Shown piece after piece: positions 26,665 through 35,768 of a stretch of DNA of 64,000 bases (positions within the stretch are counted from its first letter, which is position 1; every line of letters begins with the position of its first letter). The position numbers were made by a program, and so were the translations under genes. The DNA is taken from the NCBI RefSeq assembly GCF_001484605.1, contig NZ_CP013747.1, positions 2,852,001 through 2,916,000 of the forward strand, given 5' to 3'. The DNA is from Pseudarthrobacter sulfonivorans (lineage in GTDB: Bacteria; Actinomycetota; Actinomycetes; Actinomycetales; Micrococcaceae). Below the pieces are notes generated by a model, which ran no database searches, was not told the DNA's origin, and was given only the letters and a program-made list of their open reading frames with translations.

Positions 26665-28607
26665 TCAGTCCGTGGTGCAGCATGTTTCGGTGGTGGTTGT
26701 TTCGGTTCGGTTTTCGTTGCTGGGGAGGTTGAGGGTGGGGTTTTGGTCGAAGAAGCCGTGGGGTTCGAGCATGAAGCCGATGTTTTGGCGGGGCATGATG
26801 GGCCAGTCTTCGAGGCGGACGACGTGGTGCATGCCGAAGGTGTACCAGACTACGAGGTCTTGGTCGACGATGTTCCGGTCTTTTTGGGTCCAGATGTGCA
26901 GGCCGTCGTCGGCGCCGGTGGCTTGGTTGGGGAATTCGCCGGCGGCGAAGCGTTCGGTGCGGTCGTAGGCGGTGACCCAGAGGTTGTTGCGGGCGAATTG
27001 GGCTCGTTTGCTGACGTAGGATTCGTCGCCGGCGGCCAGTTGGATACCGTCGGTGGGGATGAGGCGGTAGGCGACGGGTTCGTCCACGATGTTCTTGCTG
27101 TCGCGGTTGGCGATTTTCCAGAAGCGGTGTTTGGAGGAGTCGGTTTTCCGGATGGCGGCTTGTTCGGTTTCGAGTAGCCGGTCCACTGCCATGAAGGCGG
27201 TGTGGGTGGGGTTGTCTTCGGGGATTTCCATGTCTACTTCGTAGACGGCGTTGTTCGGGCCGTCGATTTCGAAGTCCATGCGGACGTTGAACATGTGTTG
27301 GTGGATCGGGGCGTAGAGTCCGTCGTTGTTCAGGGTCTGGCCGTAGGGGCTTTTCTCGCCGGGTTTCTGGCCGGCGGTGGAGAGGATGCCGGTGGCTTTG
27401 ACGAGGAATTCGATGCTGCCGTCGAGGAAGAGGTGCCAGTAGAAGGCGTATTCGTAGTTGGCGACGGTGGCGATGAAGGAGATGACGAGTTTGCGGCTGC
27501 GGCGGGTTTCGGTGGTGCCTTCGCGGAAGTCGAAGTGCTTCCAGAGGATGGAGTCGTCTTCCTCGTGCATGCAGATGGCGTTTTCGATGGTCAGCGGGTT
27601 GCCGTGGCTGTCGGCGGTGATGCCGTCGAAGTATTTGATTTCGCCGAGGCAGTCGCAGCCCAGGGTGAGGGAGTTGGCCATGTTGCCGATGTTGTATTCG
27701 CCGGAGTCGAAGGCGTTCTTTTTGGCCTGGACGGGGGCGGTGTCGCCGTAGGGGACGACCATTTCGGAGAGTGAGGCGCGGTTGATGACGGGGCGTTCGG
27801 TGTCTTTGTCGCGGAACTTCAGCTGGTGGAGGACCAGGCCTTCGCGGGGGTGAATCCGACGCGGAAGGACCAGTCGGCCCACTGGACGTGGTTTCCGGTG
27901 ACGTTGAAGGAAGCGCCTTCGGGCTGGGTGATGGAGATGGGTTTGAGGTCGGTGCGGGCGGGGCCGACGTATTTGGGCAGGTAGTTGCCGCTGGCGCTGG
28001 GGACGGGGATGGCCTGGTCGTCTTCGACCTTGACGACCTCGCCGGAGTTGAGGTCAACGATGACGATGAAGTTCTCGATCGGGTGCGCGTACGGGCTGTC
28101 GTCGGCCTCCTGACGGACGAAGACCAGGGCACGCATCAGGCGCCGGCCCTCGTTATCCTCGCCGAAGTAGCCCACGGACCACGGTTCGAAGCAGACCAGG
28201 CCCATGTCGGTGATGCCGCGTTTGGCGAGGGCGGCCTGGACCTCGGGGTTCTTCCGGCAGCTCTCTTCACCCTCGGCGAACTCGTCGAGCATGAAGGGCG
28301 GGTGGATGTTGGCAGCCAGCTGCGTCCACTTCGAGACGATGCCCGCATCAAGGTCGACAATCGCTTCGTAGGAACGCCCCTCGGCACGGTCCACGAGGAC
28401 TGCATCTGCCTCGCGCACCGTCTTAGCGCCGCTGCGCAGCAGTTCCTTCTCAGGCTCGCGCAGCTCAATGCTGATGAAGCGGAACGACTCTGCCGCGGCC
28501 GGGCCGTCCTTCAGGATTGACGCCGCCCGGGAAATCTCGGCGCGGGACAACGGGTCGAGAGGGTGCGCAACCCCCACCTCGGTGTGGATTTCAGTGTTGA
28601 GAGTCAT
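26665..28607 (-). pseudogene. Copper-containing primary-amine oxidase, split by a 1-nt frameshift
   Basis: Primary-amine oxidase converts RCH2NH2 to aldehyde, ammonia and H2O2; with methylamine it yields formaldehyde. The gene starts at ATG 28607 (MTLNTEIHTE, with AAGGAGA upstream). The frame reads correctly to RVGFTP, and a G-run at 27846-27850 then shifts it to a stop at 27819. The other frame resumes at REGLVLHQLKF and runs to 26665. One extra G would restore about 647 residues, close to the A. globiformis enzyme. The topaquinone site ANYEY, the copper ligands in PIHQHMF and GMHHVV, and the catalytic-base segment VVPYGD are all intact. This is either a recent mutation or a homopolymer sequencing error. 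Confidence 0.88.
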
Positions 28608-28961
28608 GGTTTCTCCTTGGTTTCTAATCAAAATAACGGCGCTTATAGCTGGCAGCCAGCATGGTTTTATTGCCATCGCGGGATAAAGGATAAAAGATCC
28701 ACGGAATTTCAGAACTGTTAATCTTTGGATTTCCCAGAACTGCTAATTCTTTCGTACATACGATGCTGCGCTAAAAGACCCTCCCCGAACCCGGTTGAGG
28801 CTGGAGAAGGGATCGCTTGTAATTGGCATCCTCTGTTTCCAGAGTGTCAGCCGAGCACTTACTCCGGCCCCTTCTGGCGTTATGCAGATCACTTGCGTTC
28901 GGTCTGTGTAAGAAAACTACGTCATTCAACTCGGCCAGGCGAGCCTTTTGTGGATATTTAC

Positions 28962-29094
28962 GTGAGAAATTCACGGCGGTATTTTCCCATCGCAGTTAAC
29001 ATGTTGGAAACATTCGGGAGCGGGCTGGGCGGGTCGGTCCGTGAGAAATTTGAGGCTGAATCTTCCCACCGCAGTTAACATGCTGGAAACATTC
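28962..29094 (+). repeat. Two 54-bp direct repeats with GlnR-like boxes
   Basis: Copies at 28962-29015 and 29041-29094 start GTGAGAAATT and end in nearly the same 22 bp. Each end contains TTAAC, six bases, then GAAAC (28996-29011 and 29075-29090), the spacing of an actinobacterial GlnR box. They differ at eight of 54 positions by my count. Confidence 0.7.
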
Positions 29095-29155
29095 ACAAAC
29101 GCGTTCGCCGCCGTCATCGAGGGCCGGGAATGCTAATGTTTGGCACCTCTGGCCG

Positions 29156-29169
29156 GTGACGTGTGTCAC
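29156..29169. promoter_or_regulatory. CRP/GlxR-like dyad upstream of the permease
   Basis: GTGA-CGTGTG-TCAC matches the GTGA-N6-TCAC pattern of cAMP-receptor-type sites. It lies 46 nt ahead of the preferred GTG start of the permease. Confidence 0.45.
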
Positions 29170-29215
29170 GCGAAATCAAAGACGAGCCTGCATGCCGGAG
29201 GGAAAGTTGGTCCCA

Positions 29216-30688
29216 GTGTCTGCCCGCGGTGATCGCTTCATCACGCCCCGCTCTCCCGTGGAGGGCCTGAGCCGCCGGAAGCTTTCCTTCCTGCCGGTCT
29301 TCGCGCAGTCAGTAGCCAACGTGGCGCCCGCGGGCGCCATGACCGTCATCCCGGCCCTGATTTTTCCGGGTCTTGTCTTTGGATCCGATGGACCGAACCT
29401 TGTGCTGACATTCGGCGCAGCCATGGCAGTCATGATCCTGGTTGCCTTATGTCTGAGACCGATGGCAAAGCGCATGGCTGCCGTCAGCGGGCTCTACAGC
29501 TACACAGCCAAGGGACTTGGCCAACGGACGGCAATTACCGCCGGCTGGTCGGCCATCTTCGGGTACGGCCTTGTGGCCATGGCCAGTCTGTTGGCTGTTG
29601 GCATGTATGTCGTTGAGCTGTTCATCAACCTGGGCATCCCCGTCGCCGATCCTGAGGTTTTAGCGGTGCTGGTCATTCTTGCCGCTGCAGGCGCCGCCTG
29701 TTTCCTCATGATCAGGGGGATCCAGTTATCCGCGTGGTCCACGCTGTTAATGGAATCCATTTCAATTGGAATCCTCGCCGTCCTCATGGTCGTTTACTTC
29801 GCCTTCAACGAGCCGAAGGTCAATCTCGGGACTGTGTTTGCGTGGAACGGACATTTTGATTCGTTATCGATCGCAATCGTCGTGGCCGTCAGTGCCTTTG
29901 TCGGATTCGAAAGCCCAACCACACTCGGAGGAGAGGCGCAGAAACCCTTCGTCAGCGTGCCAAGGGCCATTACCTGGACCCCCATCTTGGCGGGCGTGCT
30001 CTATCTCCTCGCCGCGACCGCCCAGGACGTAGCCCTCAGAGATGCACCGTCAGACATAACAGCAAGCTCCACACCGTTGTCTGACCTGTTTTCCCAGACT
30101 TCCCCGGTGTTCGCCGCAGTCCTTGACCTGGGAATCGCCGCATCGTGGTTTGCGTGCGCCATCGCATCTGTGAACGCCCTGGCCCGGATATTCTTCTGCA
30201 TGGGCAGGGAAGGCGTTGCCCCACGGGCAGTCGGCCGGACACACCCCGCTTTTCGGACACCTTCGACGGCGATCCTGGCCGTCATGCCGGTTGTGGCCAT
30301 CGTCCCCATCGCGATCATCATCTTCGGAGCAAGTCCTGAGGAGGGCCTCGCCAACCTCTTCACGCTGGGCGCCTACGGATACCTGGGGTCCTACATCCTT
30401 GCCAGCGCGTCCCTGCCTTTCTTCCTGCGCAGGATCGGGGAGAACACGTACGCCAGCTGGGTACTTGGAGCAGCAACCTCCATGGTCCTCGGTGCGGTGC
30501 TATGGATGGCTGCGACAACATCGATTGGAACAGGCAACCTGCAGACTCTCATCTACGCCGGTGTCCTTCTCGCCAGCGTCATTTACGCCATGTACCTTCA
30601 CCGCCGGTTACCCATGCGCCTGGCGTCAGTGGGCATCTACGACGAGACCCGCGAATCAGACCTGTTTCATGGCGGGCCGATCAAATGA
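29216..30688 (+). CDS. APC-superfamily permease, divergent from the amine oxidase
   Basis: The protein has about 12 membrane helices and the APC N-terminal hallmark (SFLPVFAQSVANVAPAGAM). I chose GTG 29216 (490 residues), because GGAGGGAA lies 10 nt upstream; ATG 29192 would add eight residues. It belongs to a different branch from the two 493-residue permeases. Its stop overlaps the IclR-type regulator start (ATGA). Position suggests uptake of an amine or amino acid under nitrogen or carbon control. Confidence 0.87.
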   Translation: MSARGDRFITPRSPVEGLSRRKLSFLPVFAQSVANVAPAGAMTVIPALIFPGLVFGSDGPNLVLTFGAAMAVMILVALCLRPMAKRMAAVSGLYSYTAKGLGQRTAITAGWSAIFGYGLVAMASLLAVGMYVVELFINLGIPVADPEVLAVLVILAAAGAACFLMIRGIQLSAWSTLLMESISIGILAVLMVVYFAFNEPKVNLGTVFAWNGHFDSLSIAIVVAVSAFVGFESPTTLGGEAQKPFVSVPRAITWTPILAGVLYLLAATAQDVALRDAPSDITASSTPLSDLFSQTSPVFAAVLDLGIAASWFACAIASVNALARIFFCMGREGVAPRAVGRTHPAFRTPSTAILAVMPVVAIVPIAIIIFGASPEEGLANLFTLGAYGYLGSYILASASLPFFLRRIGENTYASWVLGAATSMVLGAVLWMAATTSIGTGNLQTLIYAGVLLASVIYAMYLHRRLPMRLASVGIYDETRESDLFHGGPIK

Positions 30689-31428
30689 ACTACAGACCTT
30701 CACACTCCGGTTCCGGCCCAGCGTCAAATTCGCTCAGGCTCTTGGAGATCGTGGCACGGTTCGGCACCGGGACAACGGCGAAAGAGATCACCGACGCCCT
30801 GCGCATGCCTCCGGCGACCGCCTACAGGCTTTTGAATGCGCTTGTCGGGGACGAATATCTGGTCCGCACCTCAGATCTCCGCGGATTCGCGCTCGGCCAC
30901 GCAATTTCAGGACTGGTGACAGCGGCGAACCCGCCAACTGTTCCCACCGCGGCCCGCACCGTCCTGGAGGAGTTCCGGCAGGGAAACCGTTTCGCCGTGC
31001 ACCTCTTTATGTTCAGGAGCGCGTCCCTCCGGATCGCCGATGAAGATCCTGATTATCCGCTCCACTCGGTCTACGAGATGCTCCGGTACCCGCACACCTC
31101 CGCCCCGGGGAAGCTGATGCTCGCTGAACTTGGTAATTCGGTCTTCCCGCTTCCGAGCGGCCAGCTGGTGAAGCTGACCGAGGACACCATTACCGACAGC
31201 GGCCAGCTGTACAAGCAACTCGCGGAAATTAGGCTCAACGGCCAGGCCTCGGAAATCAACGAACTCGAATCGGGATCCGCCAGCCTGGCACTTCCCGTGC
31301 GGCAGCCCGACGGCTCAGTGGGCGCGGCGCTGTGTCTCACTGGCCCCGCGGAACGATTCACCACAATCTCCGAACACGCGGAGGCGGCACGTGAACTGAC
31401 CACACGGCTATCGCCTCTCCTGTTCTGA
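30685..31428 (+). CDS. IclR-family transcriptional regulator
   Basis: The 247-residue protein has an N-terminal winged helix (SLRLLEIVARFGTG, then RMPPATAYRLLNALV) and a C-terminal effector domain with HTSAPGKLMLAEL, the usual family segment. It overlaps the permease stop by 4 bp, so it probably responds to the permease substrate or a product and controls that operon, perhaps with the divergent amine oxidase. IclR proteins act as repressors or activators; which one is not visible. Confidence 0.87.
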   Translation: MNYRPSHSGSGPASNSLRLLEIVARFGTGTTAKEITDALRMPPATAYRLLNALVGDEYLVRTSDLRGFALGHAISGLVTAANPPTVPTAARTVLEEFRQGNRFAVHLFMFRSASLRIADEDPDYPLHSVYEMLRYPHTSAPGKLMLAELGNSVFPLPSGQLVKLTEDTITDSGQLYKQLAEIRLNGQASEINELESGSASLALPVRQPDGSVGAALCLTGPAERFTTISEHAEAARELTTRLSPLLF

Positions 31429-31564
31429 TGAGCGGATGCTCCGCCACGCAACTGTCCTCGGTTCCTCACAGCTGTCCCCCCGAAAAACCCGTCCCCATTC
31501 CCAGCCGCCGGACGTAAACTGACCTCCGCACCATTTATCGCGGGACAGAACCTTTGGAGCCGCC

Positions 31565-33313
31565 ATGCTCTGGAAACTGCTTGTTGAATACCTGCGGCCG
31601 CACCGGCAGCTGCTGATCGCCGTCGTGATTTTCCAGCTAGCGCAGTCCATCGCGTCGCTGTACCTGCCCACGCTCAATGCGGACATCATCGATGAGGGCG
31701 TGGCCAAGGGGGACACCGGCGTCATCCTCAGCCTGGGTGGCCTGATGCTGGCGATCACGCTGCTGCAGATCATCTGCGCCGTGATTGCCGTGTACTTCGG
31801 GGCTAAGGCCGCCATGGGGGCGGGCCGGGACCTGCGCGGGGCCATTTTCACGCGGGTGGGGGAGTTCTCCGAGCAGGAAGTCACCAAGTTCGGCGCGCCC
31901 AGCCTGATCACCAGGTCCACCAACGACGTCCAGCAGGTCCAGCAGCTGGTGCTGATGGCCGCCACCATGATGGTGGCCGCGCCCATGCTCGCCATCGGCG
32001 GTGTGATCATGGCCGTCCGGCAGGACGTGCAGCTGTCCTGGCTGATCGCCGTCGCCGTGCCCGTCCTCATGATCGGCGTAGGGCTGATCATCACCCGGAT
32101 GGTGCCGCTGTTCCGGAAGATGCAGAAGCGGATCGACACCGTCAACCGGGTGCTCCGCGAGCAGCTCACCGGCATCCGCGTGGTGCGCGCGTTCGTCCGC
32201 GAGGACATCGAGACCGCCCGCTTCGCCCAGGCCAACGAGGACGTCACGGACACCGCGCTGCGTGCCGGCCGGCTGATGGCGCTCGCGTTCCCCGTGGTGA
32301 TGCTGGTGCTGAACGTCTCCAGCGTGGCGGTGATCTGGTTCGGCTCGTTCCGGATCGAGGACGGCTCCATGCAGGTGGGTACCCTCATCGCGTTCCTGAG
32401 CTACCTGATGCAGATCCTGATGTCCGTCATGATGGCCACCTTCATGGCGGTGATGATCCCGCGCGCCGCCGTCTCCGCGGACCGGATCGGCGAAGTGCTG
32501 GACACCGAGTCGAGCGTCCGGCCGCCGCTGAAGCCCGTGACCAGCGTGGTTCCGTACGGCGGGCGGCGCCGCGGGGAGCTGGAAATGCGCGACGTCGGAT
32601 TCGCCTACCCGGGTGCCGACCAGCCCGTCCTCTCCGGGCTCAGCTTCACCGCCAAAGCAGGGCAGACGACGGCGATCATCGGCAGCACCGGAGCGGGCAA
32701 GACCACCCTGGTGAACCTCATGCCGCGGCTGTTCGACGCCACCACCGGCTCGGTGCGGATGGACGGCGTGGACGTGCGCGAGCTGCACCCGGACCTGCTC
32801 TGGGGGCACATCGGCCTGGTCCCGCAGCGGCCCTACCTGTTCAGCGGTACCGTCCGCAGCAACCTGCAGTACGGCAAGCCGGACGCCACCGAGGACGAGC
32901 TCTGGACCGCCCTTGAAATCGCCCAGGCCCGCGACTTTGTGGAGGAGATGGAGGGCGGGCTGGATGCGCCCATCTCCCAGGGCGGCACCAACGTCTCGGG
33001 CGGGCAGCGGCAGCGGCTGGCCATTGCCCGGGCACTGGTGAAACGGCCCGAGCTGTACATCTTCGACGACTCGTTCTCCTCCCTGGACACCGGCACCGAC
33101 GCCCGGCTCCGCCAGGCCCTCAAGCGCAGCACCTCCGGCGCCACGCTGGTGATCATCGCCCAGCGCGTCTCCAGCATCGTGGACACGGACCAGATATTGG
33201 TGCTCGACGACGGCAGGATCGTGGGGCGCGGAACGAACCGTGAACTGCTGGAGACATCCGAGACGTACCGGGAGATTGTCTCCTCCCAGCTGGCAGCGGA
33301 GGAGACGGTATGA
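31565..33313 (+). CDS. Heterodimeric ABC exporter, first half-transporter
   Basis: The 582-residue protein joins six membrane helices (residues 1-300) to an ABC ATPase domain. It has Walker [12 protein letters not shown] and signature [14 protein letters not shown]. Walker B reads [12 protein letters not shown], with Asp where a catalytic Glu is usual, so this half has the degenerate ATP site typical of heterodimeric type IV exporters. It overlaps its partner by 4 bp (ATGA). Substrate is unknown; relatives export drugs, peptides or lipids. Confidence 0.9.
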   Translation: MLWKLLVEYLRPHRQLLIAVVIFQLAQSIASLYLPTLNADIIDEGVAKGDTGVILSLGGLMLAITLLQIICAVIAVYFGAKAAMGAGRDLRGAIFTRVGEFSEQEVTKFGAPSLITRSTNDVQQVQQLVLMAATMMVAAPMLAIGGVIMAVRQDVQLSWLIAVAVPVLMIGVGLIITRMVPLFRKMQKRIDTVNRVLREQLTGIRVVRAFVREDIETARFAQANEDVTDTALRAGRLMALAFPVVMLVLNVSSVAVIWFGSFRIEDGSMQVGTLIAFLSYLMQILMSVMMATFMAVMIPRAAVSADRIGEVLDTESSVRPPLKPVTSVVPYGGRRRGELEMRDVGFAYPGADQPVLSGLSFTAKAGQTTAIIGSTGAGKTTLVNLMPRLFDATTGSVRMDGVDVRELHPDLLWGHIGLVPQRPYLFSGTVRSNLQYGKPDATEDELWTALEIAQARDFVEEMEGGLDAPISQGGTNVSGGQRQRLAIARALVKRPELYIFDDSFSSLDTGTDARLRQALKRSTSGATLVIIAQRVSSIVDTDQILVLDDGRIVGRGTNRELLETSETYREIVSSQLAAEETV

Positions 33314-35367
33314 GCACGCCGAACCGGCCGACGCCGGGCGCTCCCCGCAGTGCCGGACCCAACTCTGCCGCCCCCGGCGGAACCGCAGCGGCCTCGAAAA
33401 CCGGGACGGCCGACGTCGTACGCATTCCCCGTCCGGCGGGCGGACCGGGACGCGGCGGACCGTTCGCGGGGATGAACGTCCCGGCGGAGAAGGCGATGAA
33501 CTTCGGGCCGTCGGCCAGGCGGCTGGTGGGCACGCTGCGGCCGGAGCGGGCGTGGCTGCTGTTGGTGCTGGTCATGGGGGTGGCCAGCGTGACGCTCTCG
33601 GTGATCGGGCCGCGGCTGCTGGGGGAGGGCACCAACCTGATTTTCGCCGGGGTGGTGTCGCGGGAGCTGCCCGCCGGGGTGAGCAAAGCGGAGCTGATCG
33701 CGCAGCTGCGGGCCGCGGGGGAGAACCAGCGGGCGGACATGCTGACGCCCATGGCGCTGACGCCCGGCGAGGGGATCGATTTCGCGGCGCTGTCCGGCGT
33801 GCTGCTGTGGGCGCTGGCGCTGTACGTGCTGGCGTCGGCGTTTATGTGGGTGCAGGCGTATGTGCTGAACGGGGTGGTGCAGCGGACGGTGTTCGGGCTG
33901 CGCGAGGAGATCGAGGCGAAGATCCACCGGCTGCCGCTGCGGTATTTCGATTCGATCCAGCGCGGTGAGCTGCTGAGCCGGGTGACCAACGACGTGGACA
34001 ACATCTCCCAGAGCCTGCAGCAGTCCATCAGCCAGGCGGTCACGTCGGTGCTGACCGTGGTGGGCGTGCTGGTGATGATGTTCATCCTCTCGCCCACGCT
34101 GGCGCTGATCGCGCTGGTGACCGTGCCGCTGACGCTGGGGATCACGGCACTGATCGCCAAGCGCTCGCAGAAGTTGTTTGTGGCGCAGTGGAAGCACACG
34201 GGGGAGCTGAACGGGCAGATCGAGGAGACGTACACCGGGCATGCGCTGGTGAAGGTGTTCGGCCGGCAGCGCGAGGTGGAGGAGCGGTTCCGGCAGAAGA
34301 ACGTGGAGCTGTACGACGCGAGCTTCGGTGCGCAGTTCATTTCGGGTCTGATCATGCCGGCCATGACGTTCATCGGGAACCTGGTGTACGTGGGGATCGC
34401 GGTGGTGGGCGGCCTGCAGGTGGCGTCCGGGGCCATGCAGCTGGGCGATGTGCAGGCGTTCATCCAGTACTCGCGGCAGTTCACCATGCCGCTGGCGCAG
34501 CTGGGGTCCATGGCCAACCTGCTGCAGTCCGGGGTGGCGTCCGCCGAGCGGGTGTTCTCGTTGTTGGATGAGGACGAGCAGTCTGCGGATCCTGCTTCCG
34601 GCGTTCCGCCTAATGGGGCGGGGCGGGGGCGCCTGGTGTTCGATGACGTCTCGTTCTCCTACTCGCCGGACAAGCCGCTGATCTCTTCGCTTTCCTTAGT
34701 GGCGGAGCCGGGGCAGACGGTGGCGATCGTCGGGCCCACCGGGGCCGGCAAGACCACGCTGGTGAACCTGATGATGCGGTTCTACGAGCTGGATGCGGGC
34801 CGGATAACGCTCGACGGCGTGGACGTCACCTCAGTGCCCCGGCGGGAGCTGCGCTCGCGGCTGGGCATGGTGCTGCAGGATACGTGGCTGTTCGGCGGGA
34901 CCATCCGGGACAACATCGCGTACGGCCGGCCCTCAGCCACCGAGGACGAGATCCTGGAGGCCGCCCGGGCCACGTACGTGGACCGGTTCGTGCACTCGCT
35001 GCCGGAAGGGTACGACACCGTGCTGGAGGATGAAGGCTCCAACGTGTCCGCTGGCGAGAAGCAGCTGCTGACGATTGCGCGGGCGTTCCTGGCGCGGCCT
35101 TCTGTTCTGATCCTGGACGAGGCGACTTCCTCAGTGGATACGCGGACTGAGGTGCTGGTGCAGAAGGCGATGCGTGCCCTCCGGTCCGACCGGACGAGCT
35201 TCGTGATTGCACACCGTCTGTCCACCATCCGCGACGCCGACCTCATCCTGGTGATGGAGGCCGGCCAGATCGTGGAGCAGGGGACGCACGCCTCGTTGCT
35301 GGCTGCAGGCGGGGCTTATGCGCGGTTGTATGAGGCCCAGTTTGCGGCTCCCGTGGCGGAGATTTAG
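33310..35367 (+). CDS. Heterodimeric ABC exporter, second half-transporter
   Basis: The 685-residue protein has a Pro- and Ala-rich N-terminal tail of about 60 residues, then six membrane helices with an unusually long first external loop (about residues 110-160), and an ATPase domain. Walker A is [10 protein letters not shown], the signature [15 protein letters not shown], and Walker [12 protein letters not shown] with the catalytic Glu present. It pairs with the upstream half. Two truncated relatives of its 3' part occur at 39474-39845 and 46083-47128. Confidence 0.92.
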   Translation: MSTPNRPTPGAPRSAGPNSAAPGGTAAASKTGTADVVRIPRPAGGPGRGGPFAGMNVPAEKAMNFGPSARRLVGTLRPERAWLLLVLVMGVASVTLSVIGPRLLGEGTNLIFAGVVSRELPAGVSKAELIAQLRAAGENQRADMLTPMALTPGEGIDFAALSGVLLWALALYVLASAFMWVQAYVLNGVVQRTVFGLREEIEAKIHRLPLRYFDSIQRGELLSRVTNDVDNISQSLQQSISQAVTSVLTVVGVLVMMFILSPTLALIALVTVPLTLGITALIAKRSQKLFVAQWKHTGELNGQIEETYTGHALVKVFGRQREVEERFRQKNVELYDASFGAQFISGLIMPAMTFIGNLVYVGIAVVGGLQVASGAMQLGDVQAFIQYSRQFTMPLAQLGSMANLLQSGVASAERVFSLLDEDEQSADPASGVPPNGAGRGRLVFDDVSFSYSPDKPLISSLSLVAEPGQTVAIVGPTGAGKTTLVNLMMRFYELDAGRITLDGVDVTSVPRRELRSRLGMVLQDTWLFGGTIRDNIAYGRPSATEDEILEAARATYVDRFVHSLPEGYDTVLEDEGSNVSAGEKQLLTIARAFLARPSVLILDEATSSVDTRTEVLVQKAMRALRSDRTSFVIAHRLSTIRDADLILVMEAGQIVEQGTHASLLAAGGAYARLYEAQFAAPVAEI

Positions 35368-35384
35368 GGCTTCTGCTCTTACGA

Positions 35385-35534
35385 TCAATGGCGGATGATC
35401 CGGCGTTCACCAGGCAGACACGTGAAAAAGGAAGGCTGCTGGACGGGCGCAAGTGGGACTACCAGCCATTGGCCGCCATAAAATTCCACGTACGAATCCG
35501 AGGGGCACCTTGCGTAGGCTTCTTCTCGTGTCAT
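35385..35534 (-). CDS. Small conserved protein MTREEAY family, copy B (49 aa)
   Basis: A 49-codon frame starts at ATG 35534 and begins MTREEAYARCPSDSYVEF. A second gene of exactly the same length, about 80 percent identical over its core, is at 39230-39379 on the other strand. The product is rich in aromatic residues (YVEFYGGQWLVVP), has two Cys (in RCPSD and FTCLP), and has no signal or membrane segment. The two copies differ mostly at silent positions and in the last eight residues, which supports coding function. I do not recognise the family. Confidence 0.65.
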   Translation of the reverse strand: MTREEAYARCPSDSYVEFYGGQWLVVPLAPVQQPSFFTCLPGERRIIRH

Positions 35535-35768
35535 GTCGCTCAGGCTTTCTCGCTAGGTAACGCACTGTTGGGTAGGGAACTGCTTCTCCTCTTTCGCCGG
35601 AGGTGGGCTTGTCATCTATCGTCCTGTCATCTGCAGGTAGGCGAAACGCTAGTTCGGGATGGTTTAAACCACCCCTTTTGATAGGTAGCTCCATCGATCG
35701 GCCGCGCACAACGGCTAAACGGTGAGCCCAGAGCATTCCTCAACGGGCCTCACCCGGATGAAAAAATT
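35535..35768 (+). promoter_or_regulatory. GH15 upstream region with the shared gap-type element
   Basis: Positions 35618-35664 match 20019-20065 upstream of gap/cupin, including GAAACGCTA and TTCGGGATGGTT. A CACCCC to GGTAG segment follows at the place of the gap palindrome but with broken symmetry. I see no additional gene in this stretch. Confidence 0.65.

Larger units (their letters stand above)
28608..29191. promoter_or_regulatory. Divergent control region between amine oxidase and APC permease
   Basis: This 584-bp region has no convincing gene. It contains a GCTGGC-A-GCCAGC palindrome (28648-28660) and two direct repeats of CAGAACTG(T/C)TAAT at 28710-28726 and 28735-28751. Further right lie two 54-bp imperfect repeats (28962-29015 and 29041-29094) and a CRP-like dyad at 29156-29169. 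Confidence 0.6.

Noticed and set aside
26651..28132. A 493-codon open frame antisense-phase to the amine oxidase gene.
   Set aside because: It is a Pro/Arg-rich shadow frame caused by high GC; the amine oxidase frames carry all recognised motifs.
28725..29078. A 117-codon plus-strand frame within the amine oxidase/permease control region.
   Set aside because: It runs through both 54-bp repeats and regulatory motifs, has no ribosome site and no recognisable family.
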